A stretch of DNA of 64,000 nucleotides, from positions 3,162,001 to 3,226,000 of the forward strand of contig CM057057.1 in assembly GCA_029945375.1 (NCBI GenBank), written 5' to 3'. Positions 10,877-23,647 of this stretch are shown one piece after another (position 1 is the stretch's first letter; the number at the start of each line of letters is the position of its first letter). The position numbers and the translations under genes were made by a program. This DNA is from Agaricus subrufescens. Lineage: Eukaryota > Basidiomycota > Agaricomycetes > Agaricales > Agaricaceae. The notes under the pieces were generated by a model that did no database searches, was not told where the DNA came from, and was given only the letters and a program-made list of their open reading frames with translations.

Positions 10877-11177
10877 TGTACTGTACCAATTATTGTCGCT
10901 TGTATTTTTATTCTCCAACTCACGTCTCAAAGATTTCAATAAGTTAGCATCGAAATAGTCAAAAACAATTGTTGCTGTAGTCGTTCATCACACTATCATT
11001 CATCTGTACTCTTAACAGCTAGCGAGCACGAACAAATTCCATACAGAGTCGCATATATAATACATTTACGAATATTCACGGCACACTCGCAACACACTCA
11101 CAGCATATCAAACTTTGTAGGGTCCACATTGTTTCTCATCTCCCACCCCGAGTTCCCAATTTTGTTCCTTTAATTAT
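10877..11177. other. Short convergent intergenic region
   Basis: About 300 bp between the Sec14 stop and the HET-C stop on the other strand; it probably carries both 3' UTRs. No other feature was seen. Confidence 0.5.
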
Positions 11178-14100
11178 TCAATCATCCGAATACTTACGGT
11201 GGTGGTGGTGCCTTCTTTCTCCGTCATCATCGTCGTCTCCACCGAGGTTGAGACGTTCGGCACCAAAAGTTTCATCACCACCATAGCGGTCGTAGTTTGA
11301 CCCGCCACCATAACCAGACTCTTCATATCTTCCCGAGGATCCACCGTAATCTTCGCCCCGTCCATAACTTTCTTCATTCCCACCGTAACGCTCCCTGTTT
11401 CCATAATCTTCACTCTGGCCGCCGTAACGCTTCCTGTTTCCATAATCCTCACTCTGACCGCCATAACGTTCCCTGTTACCATAATCTTCACTTTGGCTGC
11501 CGTAACGCTCTCTGTTACCATAATCTTCACTTTGACCGCCGTAACGATCACTACCTCCATAGCCTTCGCCTTGGCCACTGTAACGATCCCTGTTTCCGTA
11601 ATCCTCACTTTGGCCACCATAGCGATCCCTGTTTCCGTATCCTTCACTTTGGCCACTGTAACGCTCCCGATTCCCATATTCTTCGCCATCACCCCTGTTG
11701 CCATATTCTTCATTTTGACCACCGTAACGCCCCGAGTCCCCGTAATCTCTGCCTTGGCTGCTCCGATACTCTTCATTTTGACCACCATAGCGCTCGCTCT
11801 GTCGATAGCTGTCAGGCTGTTCATATGAGGGGGCGTAGCCTTGACTCTGTCGCTGTCTTTGTTCATAACTGTCAGTGTCGTAGCTTTCGCTTGTCTGGCG
11901 CCTTCCGCTGTCCCCATACGATTCCTGGCTGTAGCCTTCGTCGTACCTCCGGCGATTATCATCCTCATCTTGCCTGCGTCCACTGGATCCTTCATACTCC
12001 TGGTTTTGAGAGCTGTAGCGGCCCTGAGAGTAATTGTTGTCGGATTGACTAAAATCTTGGCGATATGTATCATTGTACGAATCGTTACCAGTGCGGCCGG
12101 TTTCTTGGTCGTATCCATTTCCACTTGGTCTGTCCTGGTTGTAGTTGCTCCCCGAGTATCCGCCTCCAGAATACTGGTTACTCTGAGTATAGCCTGTTTT
12201 GGAATGATTTTGTGGCCGCCGATAAAGACCTAGTTGGGCCTACCTTGGGAGGGACCATGTGAGTGAGTAGCATAGCCAGGTTCTTCGAAGTTCATGTCCT
12301 CTGAACCTAAGCGCTTGTTATTGTGTTCTCGAACGCTTTCCTATTGAGTGTTGGAGTGATTAATTAAAGGATCTTTTCTCGGAAAACCAAATGCCTGAAC
12401 CTTGGTCAATCGCTGTATTACTTGGCTTGCATCTTCGGAGCTAAGGCCACCAAACCACATTTCCATTCGTTCGAACATTTGATGCTGGATTTGAGAGTTG
12501 CCCGTTGCGTAATATGGATGATGGAAGGCTTCAAGAATCTGTAGAGACATTCAGCTTGGTGACTTGCTCAGCATGATGACACCCACAGCATCGAGAACGG
12601 AATCAGGATTACTATCGTCTGACCAGGCCTAGGGGAGAAAACATTGGTACAAATACCTATGATACGGTAGTGCCAACTTACACGAACGATCAGGTTAACA
12701 GCGTATTCGTCAACAATCTGAGCGATCTTCCCGGCGGGTTCGTTCAGAATGAGTCCGAAGTGATCCTGGACATTTTTTCAGTTGGATGTATTTGGCTGGA
12801 TCGCAGCACAACACACCTTAGATAGAATACTGTGAGAGGGATCTGACGCGTTGGGGTCGTCGAAAACCTGGGGAATGATAGTTGTAATTTGAATGAAAAC
12901 AAAAGCTACGAGGCAAGCAAACCTGGAATTGGTCAACAGTATTGATGACTTCCTTGCTGCCTTCATCCAAGACTCCAGTCGCGCTAGTGATCAAAGGCTA
13001 AAATGATTCCTTATCGCATGATGCGGCGGTAGAAATGAGATGGATACTAACAACGACGTAAGGTGCCAGGACGGTGTAAACGTCTATCGGCGGGGGCTAA
13101 GAGCAAGTGCATTTCACGAAAGGGGATGGATCACGTACATGCATTCAGAGCATTCGTCAACTCGTCGATGAGATCGCTCAACCCAGGTATCATGTCAATC
13201 TTCTCAGTAATTTCTTTGACGATATTATCCCGCCATTTCAGGACGTCCATAAGTTGACGTTGGACCTCGGGAGGTGCGACGTTATTGGGATCAAAATTAT
13301 ATGCCTTAGATTGCTGATGCATTGCATCGGCTTGGTTCATCTTGTCGTCATTTCCGCCTAATGGGAGCTTGCCTATGATGGCTTTAAAGGCGCTGATATT
13401 GGATTCTTCCCCTTGAGAAGCCTAAGACGATTAAGAGTGGTTCAACCGGAAGTCGAGTTAAAACATACTTCGTTCATCTTGCTTGTAAGTTCAGTAACAC
13501 TGGCCTGGCTGAGGTGGCTGTGCATATATTAGACGTTGTTGCTAGTGTTCGGAGATGCATTGCACTTACTCTCCAGCCTCTCCAAGTACAGAGTGCAAGA
13601 AATCCGCACCTTCAAAGACTAAGTATCATGTTGTCGGATCGCAGAGACACGAGCTTACCACCAAAAGTCCCAGTAACGAGAGGGGGTGCGGGACCATTGG
13701 GAGTCTCAACAATGACTGGTGATCTAGATGAGTAGGATAATCAAAAAGTGTGGAAACATCATACCATTATCTCCAACATGGCAAAAGACTTCTTCGTGAC
13801 CCATCTTTCTGAGAGCAATTTCGCACCAATTACTGTGGGCCAAAAGATCTTCAAGAGTATGAAGGCCAGTTCCCATCAGGCGATAAGCTTCGAAAAGGTC
13901 CGCGTTGTCCCGGCCTCCAGCACGGCGACCATGTTCTATGCAGGCCGTGAGGGTGCGGCGGATGAATGCCGTTGAGGTGTCCCAGCCTTGGTTATCGGAT
14001 GCCATGTAATTCTATAAAGCTGAGGTTATACATCAATAAGGATCTTCTGTTCTGCATCTGTACCTTCATTCCTGTCCGCTCATCGATCTCGAGCTCGCGT

Positions 14101-14947
14101 GGATCAACAGGAGGGCGCAGTTTTGAATAGATTCGCCTTGCGTCACCCTCTTTTTCTGCATAGCCTCTAAGAATCAAATGTCAGGACTCTCGTACGCGAG
14201 ATACATAATTAATCGTACTTAGGGTTGTCAATATGCTCCTGCGATACTTCAATCAATCGGCAACCCGGGCAGATCAAGGGAGAACTCACGACAGGGAGAT
14301 ACACCCCAAGACGATCTTCCGTAACCTCAAATTCCCCAGTAGCGAAACCGAAGGTCTATCGCCATGTAAGCGAGGCAAAGACAGATGATTGAAGGGTTCT
14401 TGCGAACCATAAAGCCCAAAACAGATATGATCAACGTAATAGTATTGGAGGTCAACTTGCTGAGCCCAGCAATGTCCATGGCCTGTCGAAGTCGGTGTGA
14501 GCATATGGGGTGTAAAAACGCTAGCTATAGTACCTGCGAGTAATCACGGAGCCAGTTTCCCTGCGGGGTGATGGGATGAACAAGGTATATTGCAAAGACT
14601 GCTTGGGACACACAAAGTAAACCCGTTTGACATCCATTTTATTGAACTTTGGACCTCCAGCCGCCGATTGGAGCACTGAGTGAGCGAAACTCAAGAGGCC
14701 TCCTCCTCCCGCTGGGCCGCCGACGTTCTTGACGAGGGTTTCGAGAATATTCTCGATATCGCCATGCCTAAAAGCTTTGTCTGGAGAACGGACTCAATAC
14801 TCGTTTATTGTGGAGGCCGGCTGGACGGATCTCACCGTTTAGATACGCGAAATCAGGAATGTCACCAGCGCCAAATGCGTGGGCAGAAGGAGCTAATACC
14901 AGAAGGACAGTAAAAACAAGTAGAAAAACAGAAAAAGTAGCAGGCAT
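11178..14947 (-). CDS. het-C: HET-C heterokaryon-incompatibility protein homologue with Gly/Tyr repeat tail
   Basis: HET-C proteins act in fungal nonself recognition in ascomycetes and are widely conserved; the molecular activity is unclear. The protein starts at the ATG at 14947 with a signal peptide (MPATFSVFLLVFTVLLVLAP), then mature FGAGDIPDFAYLNG, FRHGDIENILETLV, KMDVKRVYFGNWLRDYSQAM, FGFATGEFEVTEDRLGVYLP and a conserved segment with HTLEDLLAHSNWCEIALRKM, all typical of HET-C. Introns of about 50 bp interrupt it more than ten times. The C-terminal third is low complexity: Ser/Gln/Tyr-rich, then seven 13-residue units like RYGGQSEDYGNRE, ending in a His/Asp-rich tail (RRHHHHRKYSDD). Known HET-C proteins have glycine-rich tails, so the position fits. 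The final GTAAGT near 11196 could alternatively be a splice donor. Confidence 0.88.
11381..11653 (-). repeat. 39-bp coding minisatellite, 7 units
   Basis: Seven head-to-tail units of exactly 39 bp lie in the HET-C reading frame, each encoding 13 residues of the form RYGGQSEDYGNRE. Units differ mostly at a few positions (R/K, E/D, G/S). Degenerate units of variable length continue to about 11800. The multiple-of-three unit means copy-number change would preserve frame. Confidence 0.9.
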
Positions 14948-15084
14948 GGTCAGGGTAGCCAATGAGGCAAGATGTGGAGGGGGCCAGTGCTTATATACGG
15001 TGATGAGATGGCAACCAGTGCGAATCGGATAAAGATCAAGATCTAGATAGTTCTACTTATAGATCAATCTATGCATTCGACTCG

Positions 15085-16927
15085 TCACCCTAACTTCCGA
15101 GTTCGCTGCATTGAAGTCACTAGAGTTTTTTTCTGATGCTTTAGCTCAGTATCGAACTGTTCCTTCGTTGCTCTTTTCTCGGCTCTTCGGGCCTGTTTCT
15201 CCGTCTTTGCAGCCGATTTTCTAGCCTTTTTATCTTCTTTGCTCTCGTTTCGAGGTCGGGAAATTGTGCTGCGTTTTTGGTCTATAAGCAGGGTCATCCA
15301 GCTGCGTTACTTTCTTCAAGTAGATCAACATACCCGCTTCTTGTAAGTCTTCGTCGCTTGTATTACCAGTCTCCAATTTTGTAACAGACGTGGTCCTGCC
15401 TGTTGATTCCCTGGTCAAAGGGAACCCTGTTCTCGAGTCGATCAATATTTTCGGTACGGCTCTTGCAGGGGAAACTCGAATGATGCGGGGATGGTTTTCG
15501 AGATTAGAATATGTTGCTGCAAAGGGGTAAAATCAGTCGTGATTTCGATGCAAGATGAGCAATAACAAACTTAGAATAGTTTCACAGTCCCACCTGTCTC
15601 CTTTCTCACTAGTTTCCATGTCCTCCAGGTCTTGGACTTCAGCGCTCTCGTAGGCGTTGACAAGAACACGGTCACCTTGAGCCAAAGCATATCGAAGTGT
15701 CTCAAGTTTTTCTGTGCCAGAATTACCCTCCAACTTAAGTTTCATTTTATTTCCTAAAATTTCGTAATCGTGGAGGAATTCGTCAACCATCGTACTGAAG
15801 TCTTCTCGCGAGGTAATGAGCTCGGGCGTTTCGTCATCCTCATCAGAAGGAGATGATTCCTCGTCTTCCTCGTGATATTGCTTGCCCATAACCTGAAAGG
15901 AGAAATGTCAGCTAAGAAAACACGAGGGTATTCAAGGTGTACCTGGTCAAACCGTTCATCAAGAGTCTGCAGTGCCTGATTTCGGTACATAGATGAACTG
16001 CTCATACTATAACCGGAGGCATCGCTACCTATTCGTCTTCTTTTCCCTTTGCCGCCAATAACAGAAATGTTTGGCAAGCTAGCAACGGTATCGTTCTCCT
16101 CGAATATAGATCCATCATCACTGGCCGATCCTTGGCCGCGACCCTCACGGTTTTTCTTGAAGAGCGCAAACCTCTCTTCCCAATTTAGCTCTGCGGACTC
16201 ATTCTCAGGATTTACAGCCTGGCTCGAACTGTCTTCCATTTCGTCTTCGATCCCATATTCTTCGAACTTGAATTGCACGTCATCATCGCTCACGCGTTCG
16301 CCGCCTTCAACTAACTCGCCGAAGAAATTTTCGCCAAGATCATCATCGATGAAAGCATCGTCTTCCAGGGCTTCCAGGGCTTGTCGGAGATGGGGATCCA
16401 TATCTGGTTGGAGACCCGCGATACTTTGTGGGATTGCTTGCTGAGATTCATAATTCCGTGGAAGCTCAGAGGTAGAGGGTAACGCTTCCTTCGGTATGAC
16501 CAGAGTATCCGATTTTGTCTTGTTTTTAATATCTTTTCGTGCGTGTGCTTCAATCAGAATGCTGTCTACGCCGTCCTCTTGAGCCCCGACTGCACGGAGA
16601 TGTTGCATGTAATCGTATTCTGTGTCATCATAATAGATACCATATAGCGCAGCTTCTCCGACATTTTTCGCCTGGTCGTGTTCGACATCTGAGGGATGGA
16701 GCAAGGCCTCCAGATCTGCACGAGATTTTCCCTGTACAATTGATCAGGACCGCATTTGATGTCAAGATTAGTAAAACCCAAGCCTTTCTGAGGTTTCCTC
16801 TCTCAACGGACTTTAGGACATGTTGACTCGCTTCTGGATCATGAATAAGAGGGTCTCTTTGTGATCTATGAACGAGCTGAAAATGCTTTGCGCCCGGCTG
16901 GCGAAACACAGATTTTTTAGGTGGCAT
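15085..16927 (-). CDS. LTV1: Ltv1, 40S ribosome biogenesis / nuclear export factor
   Basis: Ltv1 binds pre-40S particles with Enp1 and Rps3 and is released by casein kinase during cytoplasmic maturation. The protein begins MPPKKSVFRQPGAKHF followed by the family signature LVHRSQRDPLIHDPEASQHV, then GIYYDDTEYDYMQHLRAVG and DSILIEA. A strongly acidic, Ser-rich middle follows (MEDSSSQ, EEDEESSPSDEDDE), then REDFSTMVDEFLHDYEILG, and a Lys/Arg-rich coiled-coil C-terminus (ESKEDKKARKSAAKTEKQAR). There are about five introns; the first probably uses donor gttttac after RKAW so that GKSRADLEALL follows. A longer upstream frame exists, but MPPKKSVF matches the family start. It is divergent from TAF2 with about 170 bp between starts. 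Confidence 0.93.
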
Positions 16928-17097
16928 GGGTGGATGTGAGAAGTATGTGGTTACATAATCCAAAGCCTGCTGCCCTTCTCGCTGGTACTCCCATCTCCAC
17001 CGACTCTTCCGCAATTCTTGCCCCACGCTCCCTAGCTCATTGTACCCGATTCAACATTATCTCATTCTAGAAACACCTATTGGAGGGTCCCTCGTCT
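16928..17097. promoter_or_regulatory. Bidirectional promoter LTV1 / TAF2
   Basis: Only 170 bp separate the two divergent start codons, so both genes must use this segment as a shared promoter. No clear TATA box is visible. Confidence 0.6.
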
Positions 17098-20000
17098 ATG
17101 GACGCGCGCATCAGCCTCCAACGCGAGCACATTCGTCGTGGTTTCTCCATATACGTCTTCCCCAACATCTTATCGTGTTCCCTTCCCACTGACACGTCTT
17201 TCCGTATATACCAGTCATCAGAAAGTTGTTCTTGAGATTGATTTTGGTGGAAGCCTTTGGGTATGTATACGCTCTTCTCTTCGAAACCTTTGGCCCCTCC
17301 CTCATTTGTACTACAGGGTTATACAGAGCTCACAGTTGTCCCAGTAAGCAGTGAGTTACGGACTATCAACCTTCATTTAAGGCAATGCAGTACGTGCTTT
17401 GGTGTTGACTCTTTACTGAGCTCACAATGGTGTAGCCGTCCATAATGTCACCGTTGGTGGGCACCAAGCCGAGTTTTCTCATCACGACGCCCTGGCGAAT
17501 ATCAGCATGGGAAGTTCCAGCGAGGCTCACGACTGCCATAAGCACCCAGAGCTTAAGAGGAAAGTTTATTCTGCGCTGCAAGAAAGTGATGAAGGCGACT
17601 TGTCCGTAGCAATTCCAAAGGAGGTCCCTCTGAGACAAACTTCTATGAGCAGCATGGTCTATCATGATGGTATGACTCTCGTTACAACATTTTTTCACTC
17701 GTGCCGATGCATATTCAGGCGCGACCCCCGAACCGGCGACTCCAAATCCTCTTGCTGGACAAACTGTGGCTGAGTTTTCTCCTATCGTGATCAATATCGC
17801 GTATAGTCTACGGAACCCTGTTGACGGCGTCGAGTTTGTGCTACCTAGCGATAATCACCCTTATGTGAGCCTTTGCGACTTTCGTGATACTTTGATCTTG
17901 AATTCTCTCTATGTAGAAGGTCCCTCACGTCTATACATCACCCTCGTCTCCGGATGCCGCGAGGTGTTGGATTCCTTGCATAGACAATTTATGGGAGAAA
18001 TGCACATGGGAATTTGAATTTGTCGTTCCTCGATATTTGGAAGAAGTTGATGATTCTGACGAAGTCGACACGAGTGAACTGAGTCCCACAATTGTGTTAT
18101 GTAGTGGTGAACTGGTTGAACAGGTACTTCTACTTTTTATTGCCAAGGTTGTTCCTTGCTCAGATGCACTAGGTTGCCCATCCATACAACTCTAACAAAA
18201 CCATTTTCCTGTTTTCTCAAGCGGTTCCGACGTCCATCCAACACATCGCCTTCGCAGCTGGTCCTTTCCATCTACATCCGATCCCCCATGATAGCGCGGC
18301 AGATGAAGCATCCGGTACCTCTCAACCGCCTATGTATGCTTTCTGCTTGCCTGGGCAGGAACCTTTCCTCAAAACGTCAACGTCCTTTCTACGTTCCTCT
18401 ATGAGCTTCTGTGTCTCCGAATTTGGCTCGTATCCTTTCAACTCCTACAAGCTTGTCTTTGTCGATCAGTTGCCCACGCAGCGCTTTGACAGCGCATCCC
18501 TATCCATAATTAGCCTTAATGTGCTCCACGGAGAAGATGCAATCGAACAAGCTATGGAGACCCGGCAGACTCTGAGCCATGCCTTGGCTTGTCAATGGAT
18601 GGGTATCAATATTATACCCAAGACGTGGTCGGATATCTGGCTGGTAAATGGTCTAGCACTCTACATTACTGGTCTTTTCATTCGCAAACTTTTTGGCAAC
18701 AATGATTATCGCTTTAAATTGAAAAAGGATATGCAACGTGTCCTTGAATGGGACGTTGGTAGCATGCCGCCAATCTGTCAACCTCAGGTTCTCGATCCTC
18801 CTGATGCCGCTACATTACCATTCATCAACCTTAAAGCACCTTTGGTTCTGCATATTCTTGACCGTCGGCTGGGCAAATCTGGTACATCCCTTGGACTTAG
18901 TCGTGTTCTACCGAAACTCTTTCTCTCTGCTATCAGTGGAGAGCTGCAGAATAATGCCCTTTCAACTCATGCTTTCCTTCGAATGTGTCGGAAGGTCAGT
19001 GGTGTTGACCCTCGAAGCTTTGCGGAACAGTGGATATATGGCAGTGGTTGTCCATCATTTGGCTTTTCTGCATCATTCAACCGGAAAAAGATGGCCGTTG
19101 AAATTACGATGCGGCAGGAGGCTCCAGCCTTCAAAGCTATGGAGACCAACGAATTTTCGAAGGCACTTATGAAACCTGTACCCTTCTTTGAAGTAAGTTT
19201 CTCGTTTTGTCGTATGTGAGGTTTATAATCTTATCTCTCAACCATCCTTGCAGGGCCAAATGACAATACGAATCCATGAAGCAGATGGAACCCCATATGA
19301 GCATGTTCTCGATATCAGAGCACCCTTCAAACGCTACGAAGTTCCCTTCAACACTAAGTACAAACGTGTCCGAAGAAATACCAAACGTTATCTAGCTCGA
19401 CAAGCTGCTGCTCAAGCAGCAGCAGAAGGTGATGCGGAAGCGGCTGAAGCTATAGGGATGATTGACATGGGCTTTGGTCTTGAGATTTGGGAGAAGGAGC
19501 AGGAACGAGAGAACTGGAAGGTCGCTGATTGGACTGAGGAAGACGAGGCTGTGATGAGCGGTGCAACCTATGAGTGGATACGCATGGACGCTGATTTTGA
19601 GTGGATTGCCAACATCAAATTTGACCAGCCGGATTTCATGTGGGTCTCCCAGCTACAAAGAGACAGGGACGTTGTTGCACAGTTGGAAGTACGTCAATTG
19701 GTTTGTATATCCCTACTTATTGACTGATTTGACCTTAGGCACTGCATGCCCTCGCTGAAAAACCTACCGCAATTGTTTCAAGTACGTTGACGAAAACGGT
19801 GCTTGTCTCTAATTACTATTACCGGATACGCTGCGAGGCTGCTTTAGCTCTTGTGACAGTGAGTAGGATTTCAGTTTTACTCGACCCTATTTTAATTGCA
19901 GGTAGTGCGCGATACGGCGGCTCGATTTCCTTGGCCTATTCCATCTGTTCAAATTATTCCTCCGTTATTGTTATGATCCCGAAGACCCTAATCAAGATTT

Positions 20001-23000
20001 ATTCACTCACACATATGTACCCAAGCCCAATAATTTTTCTGATCTTGCTGAATATTTTGTTCGAAAGGTACGTCCCTTGTCGATTGAACAAACCTATCTT
20101 CCTTTACTCACTTGCTGTCAGAGTCTCATAACTGCCATTTCGCGCGTGAGATTTGAGAACGGAAAATCGCCTTCCGTCGTGAGGCAATTTTTCATTGACC
20201 AACTTCGCTATAATGACAATACGTCCAACCCGGTGAGTTTCCTGGTGGTGGTTACCGAGCCGTTCTTACTTTTTGAAAGTACTCCGATGGCCTTTACATC
20301 TGCACCATTATTTCTGCTGCCGCATATGCCGCAGTCTCTGTTGCCCCTCCTGAGAGAGGAGAGCTGTTACCTGCGGAGACTCGCTCGGAACAGACAGCAG
20401 AGGATAAGGAACTCGTCAGACAGACCATTGCTGAGATCGACAGATATCGCAGCATGGATCGTCTTATTCCTTCTCCTCATAATATCGTGACTATTGCAGC
20501 ACTGGAGGTAAGGTTTTTATTCCTGAGTTATGCCTGTTCCTCACCACTTCATTGGTTAGTTCTACATGGTTCTTGGAGTTGCGAACCTTATTCCAACCCA
20601 TCCTAAAGTCTTTTTCCCTTTAACACGGTCAGTAATACCCCTTATCCATTGTTCAACTACCATGCTGATAATCTTTGCAGAGAAGGACACTACACTCAAG
20701 TGCGGCTGGCAGCCTTCGATGGCCTATTTCTAACCAAATGGTATACGCCTGTGATCATGCGTTATATCTTATCTGTCATTGCCAATGATCCATCACGAGT
20801 TGTCCGCCGTCATGTTACTCGAAATGCGTGTCACAGCCTGGCTCTTCTCGTGCAGATGGGAGAAATGAAGTCCAATCTAAAAGATACAGAGTCGCTACTT
20901 ATTGAAGAAGACGGAAATGCTCCGGAAAAGGCCAAGGAATCCAAGAAGAGCGAGCTGGATCTCATGATAAAGGTATTGCGCAAAGATAGAGAGATTGGCA
21001 AGAATGAAGCTTTGCGCGAATTCTTAATGCCCATCGCACTGTGTGTATCTCAATGCTTAAGAGTCTGCCCTTACTGATACCTTACAGTGCACCCGATGTC
21101 GATTACGAAGTTCGCTGGTGCCTTCTCAAGCTCGCGGATATCCTGATTCGTCCCGTTGAGGAAGTACCTCCATCAGTGAAGATCCACATTCCTAGTACTC
21201 CCATCACGGACGTAGCTCCTCAGATTCCACCGGTTAAAGTTTCAGTCAAACCTACAAGGGCCACAAAGCCCGTCGTTCCGCCGTCTCGACATCCTAGTGT
21301 CCAGCTCAACGTTCCTACTGCGAAGACTGGGATTACTTGTAGTCCTCGCCCTGCTCCAGCTGAGTTGCACGTGTCACCACCCGCCGTCAAGAGAGGAGTG
21401 CTTCTCGCACCACCAGTGCCACCGGTTCCGCCCACTACTTTGTCTAAACCTAAAGTGAAGCTCAACTCGAAACTGTTACCCAATAAAACCAGCAAACCTC
21501 TCGCAAAACCGCCTCAAACACTCAAGGCTCAGTCTGCTGGCATGACCATCAATGATCTTAGGGCATGCCGAAATGCACTAAAGAAACTGCAGTCAAATAG
21601 ACACGCCCTTCTCTTCAATCAACCGGTGGACCCCATTCGAGATAGTGCACCTCGGTATGTTAACTGATCGCTCTGATAGCCAAAATGTCATTAACGAGTT
21701 TCAGATATTTTGATATTATAAAGGAGCCCATGGACTTAAGTACCATAGGTGCGAAACTGGAAGCGGGCATGTACAAGGATCGGTTTGCTTTTCAGTCGGA
21801 TTTCCATCTAATGCTATCGAATGCCAAACTTTACAACGCGGCTGGAAGTTACGCTCACAATGAGGCAATTGCTCTGGAGACATTTTTTGAGAAACGTGAG
21901 TAAGCCAGGTTCGTCTGTAATGGGAGACTCTAAAAATATTTTCAGAGTGGTCGATAATCAACAAGACTCTCGAGGCTGCAGATAGAGCACAGACGGCACA
22001 GCTTCATCGTGAAACGCTGTCCAAAGCGGCTGAACCTACCCCGGTTCCATCTTCTATAAAGTTGTCCGCCCCTGTTGCGCCTCCGCACCGTTCATCTCCA
22101 GCTGCCTCTTCTTCAAGACCTGTAATTAAGCTCAAAGTTGGTCTCAATAGCAAGTCCTCACCTGCTGGCACACCATCACGACGACAATCGCCACTTCCAC
22201 GGACACAGTCCAAAACCAAGAAACAGAGGCAACCTGTAGCTGTACCCGACGTGGATTTACCTCCACCACCTTACGTTGATGATGGCTCTCACGATATCTT
22301 GCAAGAAGTCCTTGCGATGGAACGCGAGCGTGAAAAGGGCGAAGAACGTATGCGCCTACACTCTGACCGGGAAAAGACAGTACAACATCCAAATTCAAGC
22401 AAACGCAAAAAGAATGAGCTACTTGAAGCTGATGACGACATCTTGGTGCTTGCTACACCAGCCAAAAGAGAGCGATCTTCTCCCTCAACGGCCAGACCTT
22501 CTCCAGCTGAGAAATCTAGCACCCCGATACCAACCATACCAAAGGTACACATACATAAATCAGCGAAGAAAGAGAAACCATCAGAACCTAGACACTCTAC
22601 CTCGACTAATGACGTTACCATTAAAGCATCAATCAAAGGAAAAGAGAAGGAGGTTCAGAGCCAAGCTTCAATCCCCACAGCTCCTTCCAAAGCCAAGAAT
22701 CTTCCAGCCTCTCAGGAAACACCTATCCATGAGAAAAAGTGCAAGGAGTTGTTGAAAACACTCTTAAAAATTCCCGAGGCTAGTCTTTTCAGCCGTCCGG
22801 TGGATCCTATTCAAGATGGTTGCCCTACGTACGTCCAGTCTAGCGTTTCTAGAAGTTGGCTCACCCGGGTGTCAGGTATCTGGAGGAGATCGCTCATCCA
22901 ATGGATCTCGGAACTATGTCTCAAAAGCTCAACGAAAATCGATATACGACAATGGAGGACTTCAAGAAAGATATGGAGTTAATTTTCAGCAATTGTCGGC

Positions 23001-23546
23001 AATTCAATCCTCCCTCGACCTACCCAGTTACTTGTGCAGATATCACCGAAAAGGCATTCAGAAAAGAGTGGCCAAAAGTTCTGGAACGAAAATTATCTTG
23101 GAGTGAGAAACGCGGCCTCCAGGGAATGATGTCAACCCTGGTGAAGGATCCTATGTAAGCTGTCGATCTCGTCTTTTTTTTTTTTGGTCCTAAACGGCTC
23201 CTTTAGTTCTTGGGTTTTCCGTGAGCCAGTAGACCCTGTTTTACTGGGCATTCCGACCTACTTCGACGTCATCCCTCGGAAAGACGCGCGGGACCTACGA
23301 ACCATCCGACAGAAGCTTGACAATGACAAATATGAGACGGTTGAAGCATTTGAAGCAGATCTCGATCTGATGATTCAGAATGCGATCACATTCAACGGTC
23401 AAGAGTCGGAGGTCGGGGATATCGCCACCAGAGTTCAAACTCGTGTCCAAGAGCTGATGAATAATTTCAAGTCGGGAGGAACAAAAAAGCGTAAGGACGT
23501 TGACAAGGGCACGCCTCAGCCAACTAAGAAACTCAAGCTTGGTTGA
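17098..23546 (+). CDS. TAF2: TFIID subunit TAF2 with three C-terminal bromodomains
   Basis: TAF2 is the TFIID subunit that contacts initiator DNA together with TAF1. The N-terminal half is an M1-aminopeptidase-like fold: HQKVVLEIDFGGSL, GYTELTVVPVS, INLHLRQC and VGGHQAEFSHHDAL at the start, then ETRQTLSHALACQWMG at the place of the zinc-binding HEXXH, which is absent, so it is not an enzyme. A HEAT-like region follows (19250-21100). The Pro/Lys-rich C-terminal part carries three bromodomain units at about 21560-21950, 22730-23090 and 23200-23465, each with the acetyl-lysine Asn (SNAKLYN, SNCRQFN, QNAITFN) and a PVDP-type entry. The tail is basic (KKLKLG). About 20 introns; the first junction near 17155-17217 is uncertain. 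It is convergent with FAB1, the stops being about 100 bp apart. Confidence 0.92.
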
Positions 23547-23647
23547 TTTGCGAGTGAGTAGGGATACAAGTAATTTTTATTTATACTACAATAGTGTATT
23601 CATAAATTGTAATGCTACATCAAGATGACAGATTACTCCCAAGACCA

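Noticed and set aside
11174..12124. Long open frames on both strands across the HET-C repeat tail, e.g. a Met/Lys-rich 316-codon frame and a His-rich 251-codon frame
   Set aside because: They are other frames of the 39-bp repeat; only the frame giving RYGGQSEDYGNRE connects to the HET-C exons and has the expected composition.
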